Source: Ferruginibacter sp.
GTDB taxonomy: Bacteria > Bacteroidota > Bacteroidia > Chitinophagales > Chitinophagaceae
Length of the DNA: 36,465 bases
Direction: 5' to 3'
Assembly (NCBI GenBank): GCA_025351645.1
Contig: JANXVN010000092.1
Span: 1-36,465 of the forward strand
Position numbers and translations under genes: made by a program. Position 1 is the first letter of the stretch; each line of letters starts with the position of its first letter. Positions 1-8,331 of this stretch are shown in pieces. Under the pieces are notes generated by a model. That model was not told the origin of the DNA. It searched no databases and saw nothing but the letters and a program-made list of their open reading frames with translations.

Positions 1-5
1 CTTTA

Positions 6-113
6 GTGGATCATCATCGCTTTTTACAGCATAGTTCCGGGATATTGGTTTTGTTGGTCTTTTGGTGGATCATCATCGCTTTTTACAGCATAGTTCCGGG
101 ATATTGGTTTTTG
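6..113. repeat. Minisatellite at window edge, two copies, period 59
   Basis: A unit beginning GTGGATCATCATCGC starts at 6 and again at 65. The copies match almost throughout, with a one-base T insertion and a few changes at the 3' end. A decayed third piece (GATGCTTAGGATTGG, then a tail like the unit's end) lies at about 139-166. The array may continue to the left of the window. No convincing reading frame crosses it. The copies are contiguous rather than separated by unique spacers, so it is not a CRISPR array. Confidence 0.85.
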
Positions 114-464
114 TAGTTTTTTCAGGATAATAGATTCGATGCTTAGGATTGGTTTTAATTGGTCTTTAATAGGATGATATTTTTATATTTTTCACAGATA
201 TTAAAAAAACAAGAAGTTGACTGATATTGGATTGATTAGCTTTTCAATGATCTTAGTTCTTAATTTCGTTTGGTTAATCTGGATTTTTGGATATGATTGA
301 TATTAATTCCTATCAATCAACTTCTGACACAAAGGTGCATCAGTTTAAGTTGCTGCACAAGCGCAATACTGCTCTTTTTTACTGTTACAGTAAATACATA
401 AAATAGCGTAAATAGTACTCAAAAAAAGATAGTATAAGTACGTTTATTAAGTTAAAAAAGTATT

Positions 465-499
465 TAAAATAAAAATACTGCATTGTTTAAATGCAGTAT
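465..499 (-). terminator. Rho-independent terminator of the CBS-like gene
   Basis: Read on the minus strand, a perfect 10-bp stem (ATACTGCATT / AATGCAGTAT, loop of five) is followed by a T-rich run, TTTTTATTTT. It lies about 35 bases after the stop codon of the minus-strand gene at 535-1890. Confidence 0.85.
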
Positions 500-534
500 C
501 AGTATAGCTTTTATCGTTTTATGCAGTTGACTGC

Positions 535-1890
535 TTATTTTGCCAGACTCTGAATTATATCATATTTAGTAACAATATGGAAAGCGCCGGTTTCATCTTT
601 GCTTAATACAGCACCAATTTCTTTATTTATGAAAGCGCTTAAACGTTCAACCGGTGTATCAAAAGCTACTTCAGGGTATGTTGTTTCCATTACAGATTCA
701 ACCGTTTGAGATTTTACATTCGTATCATTCAAAATTTTATTAAAAAGCCCACTTTCAGAAATAGCCCCAATACTTATGCCATCCCTTACAACAGGTATGT
801 TTTCTATATCAAATTTTTTCATAAGCAATATAGCCTCACTCACTAATTGTGAAGGAGTTATGGTAATTAATTTTTGTACTCCTCTCCCATTTATTAAATC
901 TTTAAATGTCTTCATTTCTAAAAATCCTCTTTCCAGCATCCACTGATCGTTGTACACTTTTCCAATATAACGGCTACCATGGTCGTGAAAAATTAAAACC
1001 ACCACATCATCTTTTTTGAGTTCACTTTTTAACTGCATCATTCCCTGGAGGCAACTTCCGGCACTATAGCCGCAAAAGAGCCCTTCTTCCTTAGCAATAC
1101 GCCTGGCCATTATAGCGCCATCCTTATCGGTTACTTTTGTAAAAGCATCGATAACGCTCATATCATAATTCGCTGGCACAAAATCTTCGCCAAAACCTTC
1201 GCTTATGTAGGGGTAAACTTCCTTATTGTCAAGCTCGCCTGTATCAAAATATTTTTTCAATAAAGATCCATAACTATCTATTGCCCATACTTTTATAGCA
1301 GGATTTTTTTCTTTTAGATATTTCCCTGTTCCTACAATTGTACCGCCCGTACCGGTTGCCACAACAAGGTGCGTTACCTTACCTTCTGTCTGTTCCCAAA
1401 TTTCGGGGCCTGTCTGTTCGTAGTGTGCTAAACGGTTAGCTAAATTATCATATTGGTTTACGTACCAGCTATTAGGCACTTCTGTTGCTAATCTTTTACT
1501 AACAGAGTAATAAGAGCGTGGGTCTGAAGGATCAACATTGGTAGGGCAAACAATTACTTCTGCACCTACAGCCTTTAAAATATCTGCCTTTTCTTTTGAT
1601 TGTTTATCTGTGGTTGTAAAAATACATTTGTATCCTTTTACACATGCAGCCAGCGCAAGCCCCATGCCTGTATTGCCGCTGGTGCCTTCTATAATTGTGC
1701 CGCCTGGTTTAATCTTTCCTTCTTTTTCAGCCACCTCCAGCATTTTTAATGCCATGCGGTCTTTAATACTGTTGCCAGGGTTAAAATACTCCACTTTGGC
1801 AAGCACTGTGCAAGGTAAGTCTTTTGTAATTTTATTAAGCTTGATCAATGGCGTATTGCCAATTGTTTCTAAAATGCTATTGAGCCACAT
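535..1890 (-). CDS. Cystathionine beta-synthase-like PLP enzyme with C-terminal CBS pair
   Basis: A cytoplasmic PLP enzyme of the cysteine synthase/cystathionine beta-synthase family (fold type II), expected to condense serine or an activated serine with homocysteine or sulfide. The catalytic domain fills about residues 1-320. The Schiff-base lysine is K43 in NPGNSIKDRMAL, the substrate loop is EGTSGNTGMGLA, and the glycine-rich PLP-phosphate loop is ATGTGGTIVGTGKYL. Residues about 330-451 form two CBS motifs, a usual regulatory module of this family. At 451 aa it has the usual length of PLP-plus-CBS proteins and lacks the haem-binding N-terminus of the animal enzyme. The ATG at 1890 gives the normal family start. 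It is transcribed alone, with a strong terminator just after the stop. Sequence alone does not separate cystathionine beta-synthase from CBS-domain cysteine synthase activity. Confidence 0.93.
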   Translation of the reverse strand: MWLNSILETIGNTPLIKLNKITKDLPCTVLAKVEYFNPGNSIKDRMALKMLEVAEKEGKIKPGGTIIEGTSGNTGMGLALAACVKGYKCIFTTTDKQSKEKADILKAVGAEVIVCPTNVDPSDPRSYYSVSKRLATEVPNSWYVNQYDNLANRLAHYEQTGPEIWEQTEGKVTHLVVATGTGGTIVGTGKYLKEKNPAIKVWAIDSYGSLLKKYFDTGELDNKEVYPYISEGFGEDFVPANYDMSVIDAFTKVTDKDGAIMARRIAKEEGLFCGYSAGSCLQGMMQLKSELKKDDVVVLIFHDHGSRYIGKVYNDQWMLERGFLEMKTFKDLINGRGVQKLITITPSQLVSEAILLMKKFDIENIPVVRDGISIGAISESGLFNKILNDTNVKSQTVESVMETTYPEVAFDTPVERLSAFINKEIGAVLSKDETGAFHIVTKYDIIQSLAK

Positions 1891-2008
1891 ATATTTAAAT
1901 TTGATTGGTAAAGTATATAATTATCCGAACGTTTTTTTATGGTAACCGTGCTGCCTGGAAATAGTATTATATGCCATTAAACCAACTAATAAAATTATCG
2001 GCTTATAC

Positions 2009-3595
2009 TTATTTGGATAGCAATTCTAATGATTTTAGCACGCCTTTATCCTGCTTGTTCAATATTTCGTAAAAGCCTTCACTGCGCCAAACCTGTCTTG
2101 CAAATGAAGATTGTATGCGGTTCACCAGGTCTGTCTTTTCTTTGGCAGAAATATTATTCAATATAATAGAATCTTTTGCAGCCGCTGTTGTAAACTTATT
2201 CCAGTCAGCTTCGGTAAACGTAAAGTTCTTGCCAAAATCTGCCAGTGTCTTGTAGCTATCGAACTGTGTTTTATTCTGCAGGTAATAGCGATATGTGTAA
2301 TCCCCTATCAAGCCTTTGTAGTAAATTTTGGCCATGGCCATGCTGTAGTCCGCAGTATCCATCGAAATAAAAACATCAGGTGTAATACCCCCACCGCCAT
2401 ACACAACTTTACCGTTTTTAGTTTTGTACATTTTGGTTGTATCATGTTTTACAGAGTCTGCTGAGCTTGTTTCCCCATCATGAAAACGATTGGTTACCTC
2501 TTCATAATACGCCTTGCCTCCGTTTATATAAGGCCTTTGTATACTTCTGCCAATAGGCGTAAAATACCGGGCAATTGTAAGCCTAAGTGCACTTCCATCG
2601 CTTAAATCAAATTGCTCCTGCACTAGGCCTTTGCCAAAGGTGCGGCGCCCTATAATAGTTGCTCTATCCCAATCTTGCAGGGCCCCAATTAATATTTCGC
2701 TGGCGCTGGCAGTACCTTCATCTGCCAGTACAACCAATTCTCCCTGTTCAAACAGGCCTGGCCTTTTACACCGGTACTCTTTTTTAGCATAGTGGGTACC
2801 TTCGGTATAAGTTATCAGTTTATCGCCATCCAAAAATTCATCTGCAATTGCAGTCGCTTCATCCAAAACGCCGCCGCCATTGCCCCTAAGGTCTAGTATT
2901 AACTTTTTAAGCCCTTGTTTTTGCAGCCCTTCCAGCGCTTTCATAAATTCAATATAAGTAACCTTGCTAAACTTATTGAGCTTTATATAACCAATGCCAT
3001 TTTCAATAATATAACTAGCATCTACGCTACTTACCGGTATAATGCCACGGGTAATTTTATATGGCTTTAGTTGGCCATTGCTCAATGCGGTTATGATAAC
3101 TTGTGTATTAAAATCACCGCGTAATAATTTTCGTATTTTATCATTGCTGATTTTTACGCCAGCTACTGTGGTATCGCCTACTTTTATAAATTTGTCGCCT
3201 GTTTTTAAGCCTGCTTTAAATCCTGGCCCATCAGGCAAAACATTTATTACATTAATAGTATCATCAATAACGTTAAATTCTACGCCAATGCCAAAAAATT
3301 TACCTGCAATATCATCATTAACGCCTTGTAATTCTTCTGAAGGGATAAAAACAGAGTGTGGGTCGAGCTTGCTTAAGATAGCGGTTATGGCGGTATCACT
3401 TAGCGCCGCTATTTTTACGCTATCAACATATTTATTTTCAATCAAATCCATAATCTCCTGTACTGGACGGGCCTTATCGACATAAAAGAAATTTTTTCCG
3501 GGCATATTGTCCCTCATCTTGTAACCAATAAACATTCCCGCAATCATCGTAATACTAAACAGCAACGGAAACCAAACCTGAATTTTCTTGTTCAT
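2009..3595 (-). CDS. S41 family C-terminal processing protease
   Basis: An envelope serine protease of the CtpA/Prc family, which cleaves substrates near exposed C-termini. Residues about 5-25 form one hydrophobic segment, a signal anchor. A PDZ domain follows at about 90-180 and the S41 core at about 190-370. The catalytic set is visible: S297 in GTASASEI, K322 in FGKGLVQ and Q326, with the Ser-to-Lys (25) and Lys-to-Gln (4) spacing of Bacillus CtpB. The C-terminal ~150 residues are an extension typical of Bacteroidota members and of no assigned role. The 528 aa length fits. It stands 118 bases upstream of the CBS-like gene on the same strand. The in vivo substrate cannot be told from sequence. 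Confidence 0.93.
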   Translation of the reverse strand: MNKKIQVWFPLLFSITMIAGMFIGYKMRDNMPGKNFFYVDKARPVQEIMDLIENKYVDSVKIAALSDTAITAILSKLDPHSVFIPSEELQGVNDDIAGKFFGIGVEFNVIDDTINVINVLPDGPGFKAGLKTGDKFIKVGDTTVAGVKISNDKIRKLLRGDFNTQVIITALSNGQLKPYKITRGIIPVSSVDASYIIENGIGYIKLNKFSKVTYIEFMKALEGLQKQGLKKLILDLRGNGGGVLDEATAIADEFLDGDKLITYTEGTHYAKKEYRCKRPGLFEQGELVVLADEGTASASEILIGALQDWDRATIIGRRTFGKGLVQEQFDLSDGSALRLTIARYFTPIGRSIQRPYINGGKAYYEEVTNRFHDGETSSADSVKHDTTKMYKTKNGKVVYGGGGITPDVFISMDTADYSMAMAKIYYKGLIGDYTYRYYLQNKTQFDSYKTLADFGKNFTFTEADWNKFTTAAAKDSIILNNISAKEKTDLVNRIQSSFARQVWRSEGFYEILNKQDKGVLKSLELLSK

Positions 3596-3703
3596 ATATA
3601 CTCTAAATAAGTACGAAAATAATAGAATTATTATGAATGCCGCCGATGTGTTTTTAACTATCTTGTTGCCTTGATACCTAAAATCTAAAATAGACCTATA
3701 AAG

Positions 3704-4567
3704 ATGGCAACAATATTAATAGCAGATAGTGGCGCAACAAGGGCTGAATGGTGTTTGCTGGATGGCAAAAAAAAGAAAACATACCACACACAAGGCATAA
3801 GCCCATATTTTTTAAGCACCGAGCAAATAACACAAATTTTAGCTACGGAATTAAAACCTAAAATGAAAGATATATTGCCTGATGAAATTTATTATTACGG
3901 TACCGGCTGTAGTAATACCGGCAATATAAAGTCTATGAAACAAGCCTTAAAAAACACTTTTCCAAAAGCGAAAATAGTAGTAGACCACGATTTGATGGGC
4001 GCTGCAAAAGCGTTGTGTGGCGATAAAAAAGGAATTGCCTGTATTTTGGGCACCGGTTCCAATTCTGGATACTACAATGGTAAAAAAATTGTAAAGAACA
4101 ATCCCGGGCTTGGCTTTATTTTAGGCGATGAAGGTGCGGGAAGCTATCTTGGCAAAAAAGTTATACAGTACTATTTGTATAATACTTTCGACCCTGACCT
4201 GATGGATCGTTTCAATGCAAAATACAATACCTCTAGCACTGAAATTTTAGATGCAGTATATAAAAAACCACTACCAAACCGGTATATGGCGGGCTTTGTA
4301 CCATTTTTAATTGAAAACCGTGGCCATTTTATGATAGAAAATATTATAGAAGACAGTTTTAATGATTTCTTTTTTCACCACATTTATAAATACCGCGAAA
4401 GCTGGACAATGCCTATCAATTTTATCGGCAGTGTAGCTTTTGGTTTTAAAGATGTTTTAAAAGAGATGTGCGAAACCTTCGAGTTACAGCTTGGCACAGT
4501 ATTAAAAAACCCCATGGATGGGCTTGTTAAGTATCATAAAACAAAATTGATAGCAAGTACAAAATAA
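3704..4567 (+). CDS. BadF/BadG-type sugar kinase, probable MurNAc kinase (MurK-like)
   Basis: An ATPase of the ASKHA fold, BadF/BadG/BcrA/BcrD family, the group of N-acetylglucosamine kinases. The phosphate-1 loop is IADSGATRAEW (residues 5-15). A second glycine-rich segment, ILGTGSNSG, lies near residue 115 and GDEGAGSYLGK near 147, both typical of this group. At 287 aa it matches single-domain bacterial sugar kinases. The next gene, 65 bases downstream on the same strand, is murQ. In Tannerella forsythia a BadF-type kinase (MurK) next to murQ phosphorylates MurNAc before the etherase acts. I infer the same role from the pairing; a GlcNAc kinase is the alternative. No membrane segments are present, so it should be cytoplasmic. 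Confidence 0.85.
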   Translation: MATILIADSGATRAEWCLLDGKKKKTYHTQGISPYFLSTEQITQILATELKPKMKDILPDEIYYYGTGCSNTGNIKSMKQALKNTFPKAKIVVDHDLMGAAKALCGDKKGIACILGTGSNSGYYNGKKIVKNNPGLGFILGDEGAGSYLGKKVIQYYLYNTFDPDLMDRFNAKYNTSSTEILDAVYKKPLPNRYMAGFVPFLIENRGHFMIENIIEDSFNDFFFHHIYKYRESWTMPINFIGSVAFGFKDVLKEMCETFELQLGTVLKNPMDGLVKYHKTKLIASTK

Positions 4568-4632
4568 TTTCATCAACAAAAATTGTTTACTCCTTTTAAG
4601 TATAAAATTTTGTCAATTCTTTAAAAAAAGAC

Positions 4633-5448
4633 ATGCCATTTCAAAAAATTACCGAAGCAGCATCTGAGTATCATAATCTTGAAAAAATGCCTTTGGCAAC
4701 ATTGCTGGTTTCTATAAATAAAGAAGATAAAATTGTGCCTGTTGTAATTGAAAAAGCGTTGCCCAAAATAGAAGCGCTCGTTGCAGTAATTGTAGAAAAA
4801 ATGAAAGCTGGCGGAAGGCTATTTTACATTGGCGCCGGCACAAGCGGGCGATTAGGCATATTAGATGCAAGCGAGTGCCCGCCTACATTCGGCGTATCCT
4901 ACAATTTGATAATTGGTATTATTGCAGGCGGGGAGAAAGCCATAACATCTGCCGTTGAATTTGCAGAAGACGATATAGAACAAGGCTGGAAAGATTTGCA
5001 ACTGCACCACGTTTGCGCCAAAGATTTTGTACTGGGTATTGCTGCCAGCGGTACAACGCCGTATGTTATTGGCGCCCTCCAAAAATGCAATCACAATAAT
5101 ATTACCACTGGTAGTATTTGCTGTAATACAGATGCCCCCTTAAGCGCAATTGCACAGCATGCTGTTGAAATAATTGTTGGCCCTGAATTTATTACGGGTA
5201 GTACAAGGATGAAAAGTGGCACTGCACAAAAATTAGTGCTAAACATGATATCCACTGCGGCAATGATACAGTTAGGAAAAATTGAAGATAACCGTATGGT
5301 TAACATGCAGCTATCTAACCAAAAATTAATTGATAGAGGCGTAAAAATGGTGATGGAAAAGCTGTCTATCCTTGATTATGATACAGCAAAGCAAATGTTA
5401 CTAAAAAGCGGCAGCGTTAAAAAGATGATGGAAAACTACCCTTCCTAA
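4633..5448 (+). CDS. murQ: N-acetylmuramic acid 6-phosphate etherase
   Basis: A cytoplasmic lyase that splits the lactyl ether of MurNAc-6-phosphate to give GlcNAc-6-phosphate and D-lactate, in peptidoglycan recycling. It is a SIS-domain protein. The sugar-phosphate site reads GAGTSGRLGILDASECPPTFG (parts at residues 68-87), and the conserved acid residues are E81 and the AVEFAEDD segment near 109-112, matching the catalytic glutamates of E. coli MurQ. IAASGTTPYV and GPEFITGSTRMKSGTAQK are further family signatures. At 271 aa it is slightly short of the E. coli enzyme (about 298) because the C-terminal helical part is reduced. It follows the MurK-like kinase and is probably cotranscribed with it. 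Confidence 0.96.
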   Translation: MPFQKITEAASEYHNLEKMPLATLLVSINKEDKIVPVVIEKALPKIEALVAVIVEKMKAGGRLFYIGAGTSGRLGILDASECPPTFGVSYNLIIGIIAGGEKAITSAVEFAEDDIEQGWKDLQLHHVCAKDFVLGIAASGTTPYVIGALQKCNHNNITTGSICCNTDAPLSAIAQHAVEIIVGPEFITGSTRMKSGTAQKLVLNMISTAAMIQLGKIEDNRMVNMQLSNQKLIDRGVKMVMEKLSILDYDTAKQMLLKSGSVKKMMENYPS

Positions 5449-5519
5449 AAAAAGTTTTGTTTTTTTCATGCTGTTTATTTAAATTACATATACTTCATAT
5501 TCCAAAAATCTACTCTATT

Positions 5520-6755
5520 ATGAAAAGTAAAATTTTACTATTTCCGGCATTTATTGCCACATCATTTTTCGCAAACGCACAATCCACCAGTAAAACTTAT
5601 GCCATTACAGGCAAAGCAAATAACAGTTTTTTTTGGGCAGATATAAAACAAGTAGATATTGCCACCGGTAAAGTTGTAAAAACTTTATTTGAGGCTGATA
5701 AAACACCTTTTAAAACTGTAAGCTTAGATAAAAACACGGATGTTAACACTGCAAAATCTATAACAACCAACCCCATTGGCTTAGGCGTAGCAGCTTGTGC
5801 GCTGGATGTGCTGCATAACCGCCTGTATTTTGCGCCAATGCATTTTTCTGAGATACGGTATTTAGACCTTAACAAAGCTGATGCAAATTTCACCACCGTA
5901 AAATCAAAGGTTATCGCTTCGCCTGATGAAGCAATTTACCAGTTAGAAGAAAACCAGCTTACAAGGATGGTGATTGCGCCTGACGGTTACGGCTATGCGC
6001 TAACAAACGATGGCAACCATTTGATACGTTTTAGCACTGCCAAAAAGCCAATAGTTCAAGATTTAGGAAGTGTTATTGATGCCGCCGAAAATAACGGTTT
6101 ATCCATACACAATAAATGCAGCAGCTGGGGCGGCGATATGGTGGCCGATGCTTTTGGCAAATTGGTTATAGTAGCGGCAAGCCATAATGTTTTTATTGTA
6201 GATGTTACTACAAGGGTTGCTACTTTTAAAGGGGCTATTTCCGGCCTGCCTGCAAATTTTACAACTAACGGCGCCGCTGTTGATAATGATGGTTTTATGG
6301 TAGTAAGCAGTGCCAATATTTTTGATTGTTTGTATAAAGTAGATATTAAAAATTTGGTTGCTGTAAAAGTACCTTCAACGGAATTGCCATTTAATGCATC
6401 TGACCTTGCCAACGGCAATTTTTTGTTACAAAAAGAAGCTGATGAACTTGGTAAATTCACTTTAAATAAATTACCATCTCCCTTTGCAATTATTAGCGAC
6501 GCCAAAGTATTTCCCAACCCGGTTACAGGCTCTTCTTTTCAGGTTTTGTTTACAGGCCAGGAAAATGGAAAGTACACTATCATTTTAACTGATTTAGCAG
6601 GGCGATTGTTACAATCTCAGGTGGTGAGCATATCAAAGGCTACTCAAACCGCAACTTTTATTATGGCAAACATACAGGCAAAAGGCACTTATGTGGTAAA
6701 TGTTTTAAATAACAGCAAGCAAATTGCCTTTACTGAAAAAGTAATTATCAATTAA
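5520..6755 (+). CDS. Secreted protein with type IX secretion C-terminal sorting domain
   Basis: I take ATG 5520 as the start because it opens a clean signal peptide (MKSKILLFPAFIATSFFANA, cleaved before QST); the frame is open upstream but that part is not signal-like. The body, about residues 25-325, has repeated short beta-strand segments with turns and may form a propeller, but I recognise no enzyme motif. The last ~80 residues are a T9SS type A sorting domain: VFPNPVTG..., then GKYTIILTDLAGRLL, and a final KVIIN. Such proteins cross the outer membrane by the Por system and are anchored or released after the domain is removed. The gene follows murQ by about 70 bases and is closed by a strong terminator. 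Its function is unknown. Confidence 0.85.
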   Translation: MKSKILLFPAFIATSFFANAQSTSKTYAITGKANNSFFWADIKQVDIATGKVVKTLFEADKTPFKTVSLDKNTDVNTAKSITTNPIGLGVAACALDVLHNRLYFAPMHFSEIRYLDLNKADANFTTVKSKVIASPDEAIYQLEENQLTRMVIAPDGYGYALTNDGNHLIRFSTAKKPIVQDLGSVIDAAENNGLSIHNKCSSWGGDMVADAFGKLVIVAASHNVFIVDVTTRVATFKGAISGLPANFTTNGAAVDNDGFMVVSSANIFDCLYKVDIKNLVAVKVPSTELPFNASDLANGNFLLQKEADELGKFTLNKLPSPFAIISDAKVFPNPVTGSSFQVLFTGQENGKYTIILTDLAGRLLQSQVVSISKATQTATFIMANIQAKGTYVVNVLNNSKQIAFTEKVIIN

Positions 6756-6777
6756 AAATACCAAGGATAACAAATTT

Positions 6778-6808
6778 AAAAGGCTGCAACATTTGCAGCC
6801 TTTTTTTG
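6778..6808 (+). terminator. Rho-independent terminator after the T9SS protein gene
   Basis: AAGGCTGCAA / TTGCAGCCTT form a perfect stem around a three-base loop, followed by seven T on the plus strand. It lies 25 bases past the stop codon of the secreted-protein gene and probably ends the murK-like/murQ/T9SS transcription unit. Confidence 0.92.
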
Positions 6809-6898
6809 TATTATTTATCATTTGAAAATTCATTTTTATCAGCTTGGTAATTTAATTTTGAAGCAGATAAATTTTTACTTTCTAGACATTGATAAATT

Positions 6899-6989
6899 CA
6901 ATGCCGTTAAGCCAAGGATTTGTTTGTTTCCCATTACCTCACCCTTACCCTCTCCAAAGGGGAGGAAAGGTTTTAACTTAACGGCATTG
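6899..6989. repeat. Palindromic dispersed element, copy 1 (91 bp)
   Basis: The ends are perfect 13-bp inverted repeats: CAATGCCGTTAAG at 6899-6911 and CTTAACGGCATTG at 6977-6989. The middle carries a pyrimidine-rich track ending in a small hairpin, CCTCTCC-aaa-GGGGAGG. The same architecture recurs at 31311-31400 and 33525-33615. The element lies between the terminator at 6778-6808 and the start codon at 7013, so it sits in the promoter or leader region of the next gene. Confidence 0.9.
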
Positions 6990-7012
6990 ATTGATAACCT
7001 TTATTTTATTGC

Positions 7013-7576
7013 ATGCAAAATATAGAACCTTATTATAACTGGCGACATTTATATACAGCGGAAGAAGATAACAGATCGCCTTTTTACGGGCGTGTGTACA
7101 GTGAATTTGAATTTTCGCAAACAGTGTATAATTACTACATCCATCCGCAATGGGATGAGTTTGGCAGCAAGACCTTGTACATGAAAATTTTATTTGCAGA
7201 TTATGAGCAGCATTACGCCATAATTGAATTAATTGGTGAATGGAACGATGCTATCGAAAACGATATAATGACGTTGCGCAGGGATGTGACCGATATTTTA
7301 TACAAACAAGGTATTTATAAATTTATACTGGTGGCAGAAAACGTACTTAACTTCCACAGTAGCGACGATAGTTATTACGAAGAATGGAAGGAGCAACTAG
7401 AAGATGATGGCGGATGGATTGTAGTTTTAAATATGCCAGAACAAAGCCAGTACGATTTCAAAAGGGCAAGGCTAACTAATTATGTGGGCCTGCTCGATTT
7501 TGCACAATGGCGTACGTTAAAGCCAGAAATTGTTTTTCAACAAGTAGATAACTGGATGATACGGCAGCTTAATTAA
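7013..7576 (+). CDS. Conserved-looking hypothetical protein, 187 aa
   Basis: A soluble protein with no signal peptide or membrane segment. It starts MQNIEPYYNWRHLY at ATG 7013, is rich in aromatic and acidic residues, and contains a predicted alternating strand/helix pattern in its middle (MKILFADYEQHYAIIELIGEW, then DIMTLRRDVTDILYKQGIYKF). I do not recognise a named family. The coding quality is good throughout, with no in-frame defects. It is monocistronic: a terminator precedes it and a low-complexity spacer follows. The 24 bases between the repeat element and the start codon leave little room for a complete promoter, so transcription probably starts within or upstream of the element. Confidence 0.8.
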   Translation: MQNIEPYYNWRHLYTAEEDNRSPFYGRVYSEFEFSQTVYNYYIHPQWDEFGSKTLYMKILFADYEQHYAIIELIGEWNDAIENDIMTLRRDVTDILYKQGIYKFILVAENVLNFHSSDDSYYEEWKEQLEDDGGWIVVLNMPEQSQYDFKRARLTNYVGLLDFAQWRTLKPEIVFQQVDNWMIRQLN

Positions 7577-7722
7577 TTGGTAATCGTTGGATAATTTAAT
7601 TATAAAGTAACTAGTTAATGGATTCATAATAATCTTTTAATGTGAATCATTGATTCTTATATTATCCACTATTCATAACTGCTTACTAAATCTTCCTCAA
7701 TTCATAACTCATAACTCATCAC

Positions 7723-8190
7723 TTATTCCTCCACCCCTTCGTTGCCAGAATCAAGTGCTAGCTTCCATGTGCCGTCAGGCTGTTTTTTCCAAACATTTAC
7801 GTACGTGCCATATAAAGTATCACCTTTAACCTTCGGGCTAATTTTATATATGCCATAAGTATAGCCCATATCGCCAGATGCCGCTACACTGCCGCCTTTA
7901 GGCTGCCATATCATTGAGTAAGCCGTATCATTTGCCTGACTGATAAAATCAATAGCATTTGCACCGCAAAGAGGTAAAGTGTTCGGCCTAAGCAATACGC
8001 CATTACTATCAATACATTGCATCAAAGCAATGCGGATGCCTTTTTGCTCTGTCATAACTGAAAAGGCATTTTCAGCAGCCATCATTTCGGCCTTTGTAAC
8101 TGCCGCCATGCCTGCTTTCTCTTTTGCAGTATTGCAAGCATTAAGCAAGCAAGCCGCCATCATCAAAAGAAAAAAACTTTTTTTAAACAT
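7723..8190 (-). CDS. Small lipoprotein with NTF2/DUF4440-like fold
   Basis: ATG 8190 gives MFKKSFFLLMMAACLLNAC, a lipoprotein signal with lipobox LNAC; an in-frame ATG three codons upstream (8199) is possible but less lipoprotein-like. After the lipid cysteine comes a ~120-residue domain with the pattern of SnoaL/DUF4440 proteins: an N-terminal helix (AEMMAAENAFSVMTEQKG), then strands ending in YVNVWKKQPDGTWKLALDSG, the characteristic closing strand of this fold. No catalytic residues can be assigned. At 155 aa it matches single-domain members. Downstream (7577-7722) the spacer holds runs of the word ATTCATAACT and no gene. I expect an inner- or outer-membrane lipoprotein facing the periplasm; its role is unknown. 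Confidence 0.8.
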   Translation of the reverse strand: MFKKSFFLLMMAACLLNACNTAKEKAGMAAVTKAEMMAAENAFSVMTEQKGIRIALMQCIDSNGVLLRPNTLPLCGANAIDFISQANDTAYSMIWQPKGGSVAASGDMGYTYGIYKISPKVKGDTLYGTYVNVWKKQPDGTWKLALDSGNEGVEE

Positions 8191-8225
8191 AACAACCATT
8201 ATTTTAAAAAATCAAAGCTAGTCAA

Positions 8226-8260
8226 TAAAAAGGCGAAAGTATTTTGCAATACCCTCGCCG
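8226..8260 (-). terminator. Rho-independent terminator of the ferredoxin gene
   Basis: On the minus strand GGCGA-GG-GTATT pairs with AATAC-TT-TCGCC around a GCAA tetraloop, followed by five T (plus-strand A at 8227-8231). It lies about 75 bases after the ferredoxin stop codon. Two smaller hairpins, GCAGG/CCTGC (8265-8282) and AGCC/GGCT (8289-8300), lie between. Confidence 0.75.
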
Positions 8261-8331
8261 AGATGCAGGAAATATCACCTGCCTAAATAAGCCCGTAGGC
8301 TTTAATAAAAATCTTTACGCTGCAATAAAAA

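Larger units (their letters stand above)
1..534. other. Gene-free stretch left of the CBS-like gene
   Basis: I see no supported coding region here. The stretch holds the 59-bp-period minisatellite (6-113), an imperfect 15-bp inverted repeat (212-226 against 311-325, one mismatch) and the minus-strand terminator at 465-499. The rest is AT-rich sequence without recognisable structure. Confidence 0.6.

Noticed and set aside
6-113. Edge of a CRISPR array
   Set aside because: The two long repeats are contiguous with near-identical sequence throughout the 59-bp period; there are no unique spacers of 25-40 bases, and no cas genes are in the window.
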